A DNA stretch of 64,000 nt, taken from the NCBI GenBank assembly GCA_963970005.1, contig CAXAMN010015336.1:62001-126000 (forward strand). Reading direction: 5' to 3'. The position numbers were made by a program, and so were the translations under genes. The notes beneath the pieces were generated by a model. That model ran no database searches. It was given only the letters and a program-made list of their open reading frames with translations, and had not been told where the DNA came from. This DNA is from Durusdinium trenchii. Lineage: Eukaryota; Sar; Dinophyceae; Suessiales; Symbiodiniaceae. Below are positions 11,623-22,800 of the stretch, one piece after another; position 1 is the stretch's first letter; every line of letters begins with the position of its first letter.

Positions 11623-12809
11623 GGAATCCAGCCTCGACGTGCCTGTCCAAGGCCCTAGTGGCTCGCTGTCTGCCGCCCCTCACGGTGCCTCGTCACGCGA
11701 AGAATCGTTGGAGAAGTTCAAGCTGATTTGGTGCAGCTGAATATGTTGAGATCCACCAGCAATCTCCGCCAGACACGTTCTTGACGTTGAGACCCCCAAG
11801 TGAAAAACAAATACCACATCGACCCCTCATGACAGGACATTATTCTGTGCCAGCTGGATTTGGGAGCCAAGTGAATGCGGGTGATGGGTGGTACTGGTAT
11901 GGGTGGTGTACCCCTCTTCATCACACGATTTACGTCCCAAGAATCACCTCATCGCCCTTCTCAGAACAATTATCCAAGGCCCTTGAGGTACTTGTTTCCT
12001 TTGGTCACACCACCTGGACCTTCCTCAGGGACAAACTCCTGCACCACCAGAAACAGAAACAACAGTCTTTGAAGACTCCTTCCACCATTCGCCACTCCTT
12101 CCACCATCCCACTTGAGGGCTGAGGACGGTGACCGGGGTTCGGGACAACGAGGAGCGTAAGGGGCGGCGAAAGTAAGGGAATGAGGCCACTTTCGCCCCT
12201 CATTCCTGTGGATCCATGTGTCTCATTCCCACTCATGACGCACCAGGCCAGAAACCCCGAACGGAAGTGGACCAGAACGACCTTCCAGGTGAACCCACCA
12301 GGCCATACCAGGCCAGGTCCATGAGTCAAGTCCGACTCCAAGGAGCTGCTCCGATGTGTTCACTGCCATGACAAGGCACGGACCGATTCACTGCGCTGGA
12401 TCGGGTGGGTCCCAGGTCCACCAGGTGGGGTAGACCTGGTCGAACCCGCGGGTCGGGTCGCTTCACATCGAGGTGCGAGATCTGGTTCAGTTGAGAGCTC
12501 GATCCTGCCCATTTCCTCTATGAAATGCGGGGGTCGGCCTCATATAAAACGTTTTGGAGCCGCCACCTGCTGGGGGGTCAGGACATCATTTTATAGAGTT
12601 GTTACTTTTCAAGCACCATGATGTGGCATGAATGTGAGATGAACAAAAACAACAATATATTTCAAACTATATGAAAACTAAAAATAAAGAGGAAGGATGA
12701 GGAGAACTGTTGAATGCTTGGAGGAAGAACTGTTTGCCCGGCGTGGAATTACCTGGCACCTGGCACGATCAGGAAAAACACACCCAGCGGTGCTGCTTCT
12801 ATAAAAACC

Positions 12810-13625
12810 TCATATGGACCCCCAACAAACCTATTTTTACAGTTCTCACTACCCTGTAAGTCTGCCAGTCTAACACCCACACACACCTCTCCAAAATGGA
12901 TGTCCTGACCCCTCCCAAGCATAGTTTGTCAATGTTTTCTTTCACACTTCCAGTTCGTTTGCAGTCCTTAGATTCAATCTTATATGGTTTCTTTATGTTT
13001 CTTCCCAGGCATACTCCAGCGCCCCAATCCCTCTCTAAAATTGGCGTCCTGACCTCTCCTCACTAATTTCTTAAAGGTTTCTTGCCTTCTACCACTAGGC
13101 AACTCATGGTTCGTTCCCTGCTTTTTGACAATGCATGATGTGGTGGTCATGTGAGAATTGCGATTCCTATCCTTTGGCATCACCAGCATTTCGAGCCTTT
13201 TGGTGAAGGAGTAGAAACAGTAAACGCAGAGGTGCTACAGAGGTGCTAGCAAATCATCATTCGATCCCTGCTTTTGGACCATGCAGTATGTTGTGGTCGT
13301 GTTAGAAATGCGTTTATTATTCTTTGGCATCACCAGCATTCAAGCCCTGAAGCCCTGTCCCGTCCTAAGGAATTAGTCTGGCCCTTCCACCCAATACCTC
13401 CTCTACTCACCAATTTTTTAAAGGTTTTTTGCCTTCTACCCCTCGCCACACCTTAGCCACCTGCCAGAGGCACTCCTCCAGATTTCCTCCAGTGTGCTTC
13501 CCAGCCCTGTTCCAGGGCCCTCCTAATGAATCAGTTTGGCCTCCCACCCAATACCTTTATACCATGGGTGTCCTGACCTCTTGCCATCTGCCCCTTGCCA
13601 CACCTTACCCACAACTGATGATGAG
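12810..13625. repeat. Imperfect long tandem repeats
   Basis: Phrases such as CTTTGGCATCACCAGCATT (two), CCCACCCAATACCT (two), GTCCTGACC (three) and TTGCCTTCTACC (two) recur in the same order at roughly 200-base spacing. No coding frame stands out. Confidence 0.6.
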
Positions 13626-16600
13626 GAGAACATAGGAGAACTGTGTCTTCCTTTGTTGCTTCCGATTTGGCTGTTGTGTTGGACAGTTTTTGAATGTTCA
13701 AAGATGGAAGTTTTTGGGATGCTGGGGTGACCAAGTCTGACACTAGACTTAGAGAAGAATTTGAGCGTTCAGGAAAAGACTGTTTACTGCTTCAAATGGT
13801 ACACTCATGCTTGGAAAATGACCTCAGGTAAGGTCATTTTAGGATTTTCCAAATTTTCTCAGCTTCTATGATTTAGACTACCCTGCAGGTTTGGGACCAC
13901 CATTTCATGTCTATAAACTGACTGTCAAGACCCCCCCTCCAGAATGGACAGTGTGATATAGCTCTGATGGATTGGGGTTTTGACACCGCGACCCGATTTT
14001 GGGGTTGATCCGATTTGATCAGTGAGCGTCGACACGTCATCCACATCCTGAGAAGTTGGGCCCTGAAGAAGTGCCAAAGTGCCAAAGAATCGCTGAAAGA
14101 CGGCGACCTGGAAAGGAGGTCGAACTGGGAGGTCTCCCGGGCCCTGAGCTACACACCTATATCGGCGGTGTTTTCGCTGAATGCGAGCGATTTGGCCAGC
14201 AAAGTGTATGAATGATGGCCATACAAGTGCAAATCGATCAGACTTCGAGTAAGAAGGCGGTTTCCCACGTGATGCAGTGGTCGAACGCACGTCTAGACCT
14301 GCAAAACTATAAAACAGTAAACATGTTTGGAACAGCAAGGAGCGTGTCACTGAAGGGATCAATCAAGGGACCTGAAGAGAGAACTTGTATAAAGACATGA
14401 GCTACCAAGAGCTCAAATAGACTAATTAATTAACAGAAGTTCCCACTTGTTAAGTTGGAGAAGTCATGGGAAAAAAAACAAAGAAACAAGGCATGCAATG
14501 CGATGTGAGGCAGACTCCAGCGCTTTCCCTGGTCTGGAAATGAGGTGCGGCGGACTGCTGTGAGGGCTTGGGGATTTCGAGTGTTCTGCTCTTCAAACAC
14601 TGTGACTCTGGGTCTTTCAACCGGGAGACCACCCGACCCACTAGTGAACATGACGAGCCACAGGAGGTCAACCTACCAGTTTTTGGGGCTCCGGGTGTCA
14701 TAACGACCCACAGCCATGTGAGACTCAGAGGAACAATCCAATGCTTCGATCGATACAATGTTTCGATGTCCCAATCAATGCGAGGCATCGCATCCATCTA
14801 AGTAAATATTACCAAAAACCATCAAATGTAGGCGATATTTGCGCCACCATGGATCGCTTGGGTAAAAGATTGTATGTATTTTTGCTGACATCTCTGACTT
14901 GGGGACAAGCAATCCGCACCTTTTTCCTGTGAGAACTGGAAAAGTCCTAGGTCTCATTTCGCATGTTTTCTCTCGCAATTCCGCCGGATAGGAAAGCCGT
15001 GCTTCTGGTGCCTGCACAGCTCATCTATTTTCTATTGGGGTGGCGAACGATGCAACAGGTTTCAAGGTCCGCTCTCTCGAGATTTCACATGACGCCTGAA
15101 TTCCTTGCATTCCTTGCCTTCATCCAGGGGTGGTAGACCAGGCATCTGGTAGATGATGGGACGGTGGTTCAAGGTTCCAACGTCCCAACGTCCAAATGTC
15201 CAAGGTGAAAACGAAGTACCTTGGGTTTGCCTCACATTCCCATGCAGTTCAGGTTGACTTTCTTTCTTGGGGAAGAGAATGCCCACCTCTCCAAGCGTCA
15301 GGTCCGGGGACTGCTACGCTGGAGCTCCCCTGATCAAAGGCCCCGGGCAGCAGCTCGAAGGCCGCCCGGACTTGGGGACGGCGGACGGAGAGATCTTTTG
15401 GGGCCTGACATCTACCAGTAGATCACAGGCTTCTGGGTGAAATTTTGGGATGTGTGACCATGTGTTTTTGCGATGTTTTCGGGCAGAGGCTGACATCTAC
15501 CCGTAGGTTACAGCTTGGCTAGTAGCATGGCGTTCCACGTGTCTCAAGTGGGAGGAAGAATCCACTGCAGGGCAGGATCCAGACACATCCTCGCTCCGTC
15601 GCTCCTTCGGCAGCGGACACTCCTTCGCTCCCAAGCTGCGAGGGTTCCGCGCGAGGGTTCGGCGCGCACGAGGCCGCCGCATGTCCTCGAAGTGCGCCTC
15701 GCAGCAGGAGGGCGTCCAGCGGCTCTGCGCCCCTTGGAGAGATGTGCCGTTTCACGGAGCGAAGCGAGTGGGAGATGGACACCAGTGTGTGTGCGTGGGG
15801 GTAATGTGGGGACGAAGGTCTGAGTGTCTACTTTTGTTGATAATTCTTTTCTCGAATTGCTCGTCTGACAGTCAGACGAGGAGTTTGTTGGTACCTGTGA
15901 CCGTGTGTGGGAAGAAATGTGGGGCATGGCCAGGGCGGTGTTTCAAGCTGGACTCTGGAAAAAGACAAACAAACAGAGAAACACACACACACACTTTGGC
16001 AACGACACAGAAAGCCACGACTGGTTTGTCGACTTGTGGTGCGGGCAAAACCCCGACCGAACACACAACTCGGCATTGTATGCCATGTAATAAAAGAATC
16101 ATAAAGAACCAAAGAGGTTTAACATCCAGAAAGTGCATTCCTCAAACTCAAGAATTCATACAGATTCAAATAAGACTTTACAAGTTCATATTATGTACAG
16201 ACTCAAATTCTTGCAAACCCAAACCACCTGGAATGAACACACTGCAGAGCGTATTTTCGCCAGAATCACCGGGCCACGCGTCGGTTGAACGATCCTCGTC
16301 AAGACCTCTACCCTGTTCCTGTTTCCCAACACCATCCTTCCTTGGTCCTTCCATTCTCCTAAGTTCCACCCAAACATATTCGTCCACGCGGAGCGCGTCC
16401 TAGGTCTGTCGTAGCCAAGGGGAGGCCATCGTGGCGGGGGGAAGATAGGGGTGTCTCAAACCAAACCTTACACCCATCTAAACCTCGAAACCCTCTCTCC
16501 GGTAGCCCAACAGGTGAAAAAAAACGTAACCAGGCACAGTCCTCCTAGCGACACAGGATGTTGTACTAGAGTAGGAGGACTGTAGGAGGCATGTGCCACA

Positions 16601-17785
16601 ACTTGTGACCCCAGCTAGGTCATGGTCTTCTGGTGAGTTCGAAACGTGTATTTGCCATACCTTCCATCTAGTGAGAGACGTGGGTCACATTGGCATACGG
16701 TCTTAGTCTGATATTTTGAGTCCGTATGTCAGTCATTTATGAACCTGCTTCACCAGACACTCCATCAGGGGACTGGCATACGACTTCGGATCAGTTTTTT
16801 TGCTTTATTCAAAGACTAAAACCATATACCGAACGAGGGCCCCTGGTTCCTTGTATTGTGGTTTGCATGGGATTCTAGACATGGGACATATAAGAGAAGT
16901 ATTATGCCAGGGTCCTGGGAAGATGGCTATGGGTCACCATGCAGGAGATGGACAAATGGCACGACTTACCTCAAGAAGGTCGTTCACTCGCGAAAAACGG
17001 ACGGACTGGTCGTTTCGCAGCAGACGTTGAGTCTTGACTCAAAAGCATATCCCAGACGCGACCCGTCTGGGACTGCCAGATATGCCGATCAGTTGGGGTG
17101 GTTCCACAAAGGTCAATGGGGCGGCATAAATTCCAGTCAAATGGAGTGTATGGGTATTTGATGCCAAGATATAGCAAACATCACGAAGGATGTTGGAGGA
17201 GCCGGACTACAGTTTTGTTGAGCAAATGTCCTGGGATCAAGTGGGTGGGGTGTTCATTGGTATTCTATCTACTCCACCCTTTGAGGGTCCAAAGACCCTC
17301 AAAGCTGAAGGTTTTCAGGGTCCAAACCCCTGCTATGGGTCAAAACCTTGATAGGAGGGTCCGATCATTCTTAGGGTAGGATGATTATGGAGCGTGATAC
17401 CACACAAGATGGGCACATAGGTCATCATACGTCCAACACTCACCCCTGGCGCGAATGGGGTATTGGGTTGGTGCTTTGGAGCTTCAGGTAGAAGTGTTTT
17501 TTTCTATCTTTCATGTTTAAAAAGATTAGAAACAAACACTATTTGGAACCTGCATGAGCTGTTCCATTTTTGAATATGCTGCCAGTCATCATGATCTGAC
17601 ATTTCATGTGTGGCCACGTGTGCCACGCGCCATTCCACACCGCGCCTGCCGCGCCTGGCTCCGTTCAAAATAGACATCCTCCACGAGCCCCACACGAGTT
17701 CACCGTCGCCACGCGCCATGAGCACGCAGACACTCGGGCGGCAGGTGATGGACGACATCGTAGGTATACTACCCTAAGAATCCGG

Positions 17786-18026
17786 GCCCGAACCAACAGA
17801 TAGGGTTTGGTATCCTAAGTGTGGTATCCAACAGATAAGGTTTGGTATCCTAAATGTGGTATCCAACAGATAGGGTTTGGTATCCTAAGTGTGGTATCCA
17901 ACAGATAGGGTTTGGTATCCTAAGTGTGGTATCCAACAGATANNNNNNNNNNATCCAACAGATAGGGTTTGGTATCCTAAGTGTGGTATCCAACAGATAA
18001 GGTTTGGTATCCTAAGTGTGGTATAC
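17786..18026. repeat. 35-bp tandem array with internal assembly gap
   Basis: Unit GTGGTATCCAACAGATAGGG plus TTTGGTATCCTAAGT, starting at 17821, 17856, 17891 and 17926, with further units after the gap (17948, 17983). A partial echo of the unit follows at 18110-18140. Confidence 0.92.
17943..17952. other. Assembly gap (10 N)
   Basis: Ten N inside the 35-bp array. The array phase before and after the gap does not agree with a 10-base gap, so the length is a placeholder. Confidence 0.99.
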
Positions 18027-19084
18027 TATATTATCCTAAATCCGGAGAGCAAGAGGGTATCCTAATATAGGTATCCGGGCCTTGCTGACCTAAGAATTGT
18101 TGGCCCGAACCAACAGATAGGCAGATAGGGTTTGGCCCGAACCTTGCGCTCCCCTGACCTTCGGTGACCATTGAACGACCCCGAGTTGATTGAGTCGACC
18201 GGTGAAGCTTATTTTAGGGCTGGCCCAAACCTTTAGAAGGTAGGGACAGACCCCCCAAATCTAGCCACCCCACTAGAACTGGATGACTGGATGACTGCAG
18301 GTGCTTTAACTACCTTCTGAGGATGTGGGACAGGAACCCTGCCATAGGGATTATAAGAAAGTGTTACCTCCGCTCTTCTTTTTCCCCTGACAAGACCATC
18401 CGAAAGGTCCAGTCAGAGAGGGTAGGTGCAGAAGACTTGTGACAGCGCTAGCAGTTCCAAGGAGTTCGGTGCTTATCAATGGAGGAATGACCGGGGTGCC
18501 CCTGTCACATCCGCTCCAGAGGGTTGCGTTTGGGTAGATCGTAGATAGACGTACCCAACTCCCCATTGCACCTAGACGCCACAGGAACATCACAGAGGAT
18601 CCGGAGAATTCCTGCGTTGTGTTGCGGTGTTGTTCTTCCGTTTTTTAAGGACAAAGAGAGATGCTGCAGAAGCTTTTGGCCAAGAACTTCAAAGCCTGGG
18701 TGCCGCTCAGTTGAGAACAATCCAGCCTTTTTTTTGCGTTTTCGGAGGGTTGAGCCAAAAACAGCTGTGAGCTCACCCAGCTCACCGACCGACCTTCTAA
18801 ACTCTCAAACGATTATCCCCTAAACCCTCCTGGCCCACATCCGAAAAGGTTTGGTGCTTGGGGTGGGTGGATGCCAGGAGGGTCTAATCTAACTACCTTC
18901 AGATGTTGGCCAGAAGCCCCAAAAAGGGATCTATCAAGCGACCACACTCTGGTGGTTGGGGTGGGTTTGGAGGGTCTAACATGGTTTGTCCCTACCTTCT
19001 CAAGATGACAGCATTGGAAGCTTAACACGGGACCTGATGGCATGGAGCAGTGGACGATGTTTTTCCTTCCCACCCCAGTGGCTT

Positions 19085-19345
19085 TCAGGTTGCATGTGGG
19101 TCTCTTCCTGTGTGTTGCTTCTCAGCGTAAAGATTGCACAAAAGCCAAAGTGTGAAGCATTCTGCACTGTGAAGGCCCTTGTTGTGGATGCAAATGATGC
19201 CATGTGTCCACGCAATGCTTCACGTGCATCTCCAATTTTGAGAGACCAGACGATGCTGCCATGCTGCCACGTGGATTGCTTAAATGTCCCAGGGATGTCC
19301 GATGGATTTCACCGATGGATTTGCTCTTCCCACCAGTGTGGAGTC
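19085..19345. repeat. Diverged duplicate of 8830-9110
   Basis: See the partner copy. This copy reads KCEAFCTVKALVVDANDAMC in one frame; the other copy has indels relative to it. Both are followed by ATGATCAACGTCTA-like sequence. Confidence 0.6.
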
Positions 19346-19828
19346 GTATGAGGTGAAACAAAGACAGAACACTAGAACAGAAGAAGTATGTAGCTAAAAG
19401 AACTATACGTGCATGAAAACAATCAATGCCAATACACATGATCAACGTCTATAAAAGGATCACGGTGTTCTGTTTCTTTTTCAAATCCGAGTCGTATCCA
19501 TGCATGCTAGTATGCATGCTATAAGAAATGATATATTTATGATCAAGAGTCTATGCATGCCAAAAACATGAAGGGGTCAAGGGTCCCAAACCCCTAGGTT
19601 CTTTGAATGACCAGTCAGGCTGTTTGGAGCGTTTGGGTATACAAATGATCAACGTTTATACATGCTATGTAAAAAGAAATGATGAAATGAAGGATCAGTG
19701 GAAAAAAAACACAAAACACAAAGACACAAAGAAAACCACCGCTTTTATGCATGGTTCTTTTTGATTTTTACAAATCCGAGTCGTCTTAGACGGTGGTTTC
19801 ACTCGTCCTGGAGCGCAGTGGTTGGCAG

Positions 19829-19881
19829 GACTTAGATCTGGCCGAGCTCACCGCCGTGGCGCCTGTGGACGGCCGCTACAG
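19829..19881 (+). CDS. purB: purB exon 1 (first seen)
   Basis: DLDLAELTAVAPVDGRY plus AG; matches the PurB N-terminal LTAVSPVDGRY block. Acceptor TTGGCAG, donor GTGCCA. A short preceding exon with the start codon is expected. Confidence 0.85.
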
Positions 19882-22800
19882 GTGCCAAGTCGGTCGATAG
19901 AGAAGACCAGGGGGGTCTCCCAGGACCTCTCCTAGACCCAGGGGCTCTCCTAGACCCAGGTGGTCTCCTAGACCCAGGTGGTCTCCTAGACCCCGGAGGG
20001 TCTCCTAGTCTCCTTGACCCAGGAGGGTCTCCTAGTATCCTTGACCCAGGAGGGTCTCCTAGTCTCCCTGTTTTTGATCACCAACACGTCCGGGCCATCA
20101 GCTGACTAGTCCTCCCGCCCCAGACCCGGTGTGGCAGAGGCAGACTAGCAGGTCGGTCACAGGTTTCGCAGGTTTCGATGCCCAGAGAGTACATGAGACC
20201 ACCAAAATTCACCCACCGAGTCAGCATGTCACCTGGCTGGAAGCCCCAGCCCACCACTAAGGGACCTCCAGCCAGGACACCCATTGGATGATCCTGGTAG
20301 ATAACCTTTAGCTTTTAGATGCGCAGGTCTACATTGGTGACCTGGCAGTGAGAGTGCTGGTGTATGTCAATAGGGAGATGCCCTGGCTGAAATTGATCCA
20401 CATTGATCTCAAAGAGGACTGGCCTCCCAACACATAGAGCCCACCAGCACCCGACTCAGAAGGTTTCCCCGATGTTAGGTGAGCTGTGAAGTCGGGTCCG
20501 GGAACATATTGATGGCATACCTTGGATCTCAACAAAAATGCCCAAGAAGTTCTACCGAACTTTCATCCATAAAAGCAGCCAGGTTCGGCAGACATAAGGT
20601 ATATAGTCAATTCTGAGATCTTTGGGGATTGAACCGCTGTCACTTCCAAACCACACGGACACCACACCTGAAAAAACCATGGTTTTGACCTGCCAAGCGG
20701 TGCTTGGCGCCCAAAAACGCCAGGAAGAACACGAAAGGCTTGGCGGAGTATTTCTCAGAGTATGGGCTCATCCGATACCGCGTGCATGTGCTTTGGCAAG
20801 ACGGTCACGGGCGGAGCAGAATCACGTGGCCGGCCACATGTACAGGCCAAGAAGTGATGGAGCTTTTCTGTCCAACTGGATGGTTGAAAGCCTCAGATCC
20901 GATGGAGAGTTTCTTTTCGGTTCTGGTAGTTTTTGTTGTTCAGTCATTTGAGGTCTTCTTTTCTGTGGCTCTTGTAGGCTGTAGGAACCTGTGAATACGA
21001 CGCGTTCCGCTCGAGGGGTGCTGCACGTGTCCTTGTGTCAGCTTGGAACGCTCGAGAATTCGTGGTTTTCTGGGTGGCCCAACGGTCGAAGGTACCAGAA
21101 CTATGAACAGTCCTGCCACTCGAGGAACGTGGAGGAAGAGAGATAGAAGATCGAATTCGTAGCGCTTGAAAGAACATACGGTACCAGCACCCTTACTGCC
21201 AGGTCACCAATTGAAACCTGGGCACGGGCCTTTCCCAACCCTCTTCCAGGAGACCTGGCAGGGAGGGTGCTGGTATATGTCTTTTGAGATGTTTGGGGAG
21301 GTATTTGGGGTATCCCAGACCATCCATGAGACTGGAAGATTTACCTACGACATCCTGCGACATGCCCTGACGCATCACGATGGTCATCACTCCGAGCGAT
21401 CGGCTTCTGTCAGTCCCATGGATGTTTTGGTGATGGGTAGGTTGTGTCCACTGAACCCCGTAACAGTCAGCATACAAGATTGTCAAGATCCTGCAACAAG
21501 ATCCTGCAATATAACAAGCATCAACTGTTATGGGCCATGGGAGATACCCAAGGATATCCAAGCTATGGCCCTACGCCTCAAGTCATACCGAACCTGAGGT
21601 TCGGTGGGACTGAGGGCCCGGGTGCCAGGGGTCGGGTCCAGTCATACCGAACCTGAGGTTCGGTACGACAACGGAGGTGTAGGGAATCTGACCAGTCGCC
21701 CCACCACTGGGTCTCGGAGTGAAGTGCTGGTGGCGGCCACACCTGCTCTTCTTCAGCAGGTTGAAGAAAGTCAATCCCAGGGATCCAGTCGTACCGAACC
21801 TCAGAAGGCACCTGGACCCTCCAAACCCACCCCAAACACCTTCTGAGAAGGTACTTGGATCCCTAGGGAATTCATGTAGACTCAGTCGTAGACTTATTTC
21901 CCCTAGGGATCCACACACCGAACCTGAGAAGGTACGACTGGAGCCTACCTGGCGCCTGCAAGGTACTTGTGTCTCCAATCACAGTACCTCAAAAGGCATG
22001 TGGATCCCGAGAGATTCATCAAATCATTTGGATTGTAAAACCTCTTCACGGTTGGGGGATGTTCATTCATGGAACCGTCTACCATGGCTTTCCGGGTGAG
22101 AATGTGCCTGACATCCCCACGGTCATCGCAACCACGGTCCCTGTTGAGGTGATCCTTGAAGGTTTTTGAGATGTTTTGAGTGCTCCTTGTTGATGTTTTT
22201 TCGGAGAGCCTATCATACACTCCATAGGGCTGGAATAGTTCTGCCGCCCCAGAGTCTGACCCCCAAGGCACCACCCCTGGACTGATCGGCATATATTCCA
22301 GTCCCATGGAGCGTTTGGGTATTGTACAGTAGTAGGGAGGGAGTGAATACATGTCACATAGACATAGTGATCGTCGGCCTCAGGTGGAGATCGAGTACTT
22401 CTTGGCCTTGATGAAGAAGCTCCCTGTGGGACAAGATCTTCCCGCCAGCGCAGCGGAGTCCTTGAGGCCTCCGCGGAGTGCTTCGATGTGTTTGGGATAT
22501 TTCAGCTCGGCTCTTTGGGTTTCTTCCCCGAATTCTGGGGAACGAAAGATGGATCCAGGTGGCGCTTTGATGTGGTTTTGGTTTTCAACCTCTACTTGAG
22601 ATATTGAAATCGTGAGTTGAAACCACCAGGAAGATGTCCATTTCCTGGGTTTAAAACCCAGCAAAAATCCTCCAACGGGCTCACCTTGGCAGGAGTATCC
22701 CCCAGAAGCTCACCTTGGAGAATGCCAGGGAGATCAAAGACACTGAGAAGGCGCGCCTGATCTCCACAGCGGAAGGGTCATGACTCATGACAGGGCGTCT

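Larger units (their letters stand above)
20724..21920. other. Intronic stretch with palindromic GAACCT repeats
   Basis: Past exon 2 the intron holds a family B foldback (21182-21274) and, from 21580 to 21915, repeated ACCGAACCT-G-AGGTTCGGT near-palindromes spaced about 60 bases apart. No coding frame. Confidence 0.55.

Noticed and set aside
15681-16403. 240-codon plus-strand ORF
   Set aside because: Contains simple CACACA runs and no recognisable domain; not listed as a gene.
17786-18026. CRISPR array
   Set aside because: Units are head-to-tail 35-bp copies with no unique spacers; a plain tandem array in a eukaryotic context.
18733-18753. Spliced-leader relic (TTGAGCCAAAA)
   Set aside because: Only 11 bases agree with the reverse complement of the leader; this is within what chance allows in 64 kb.
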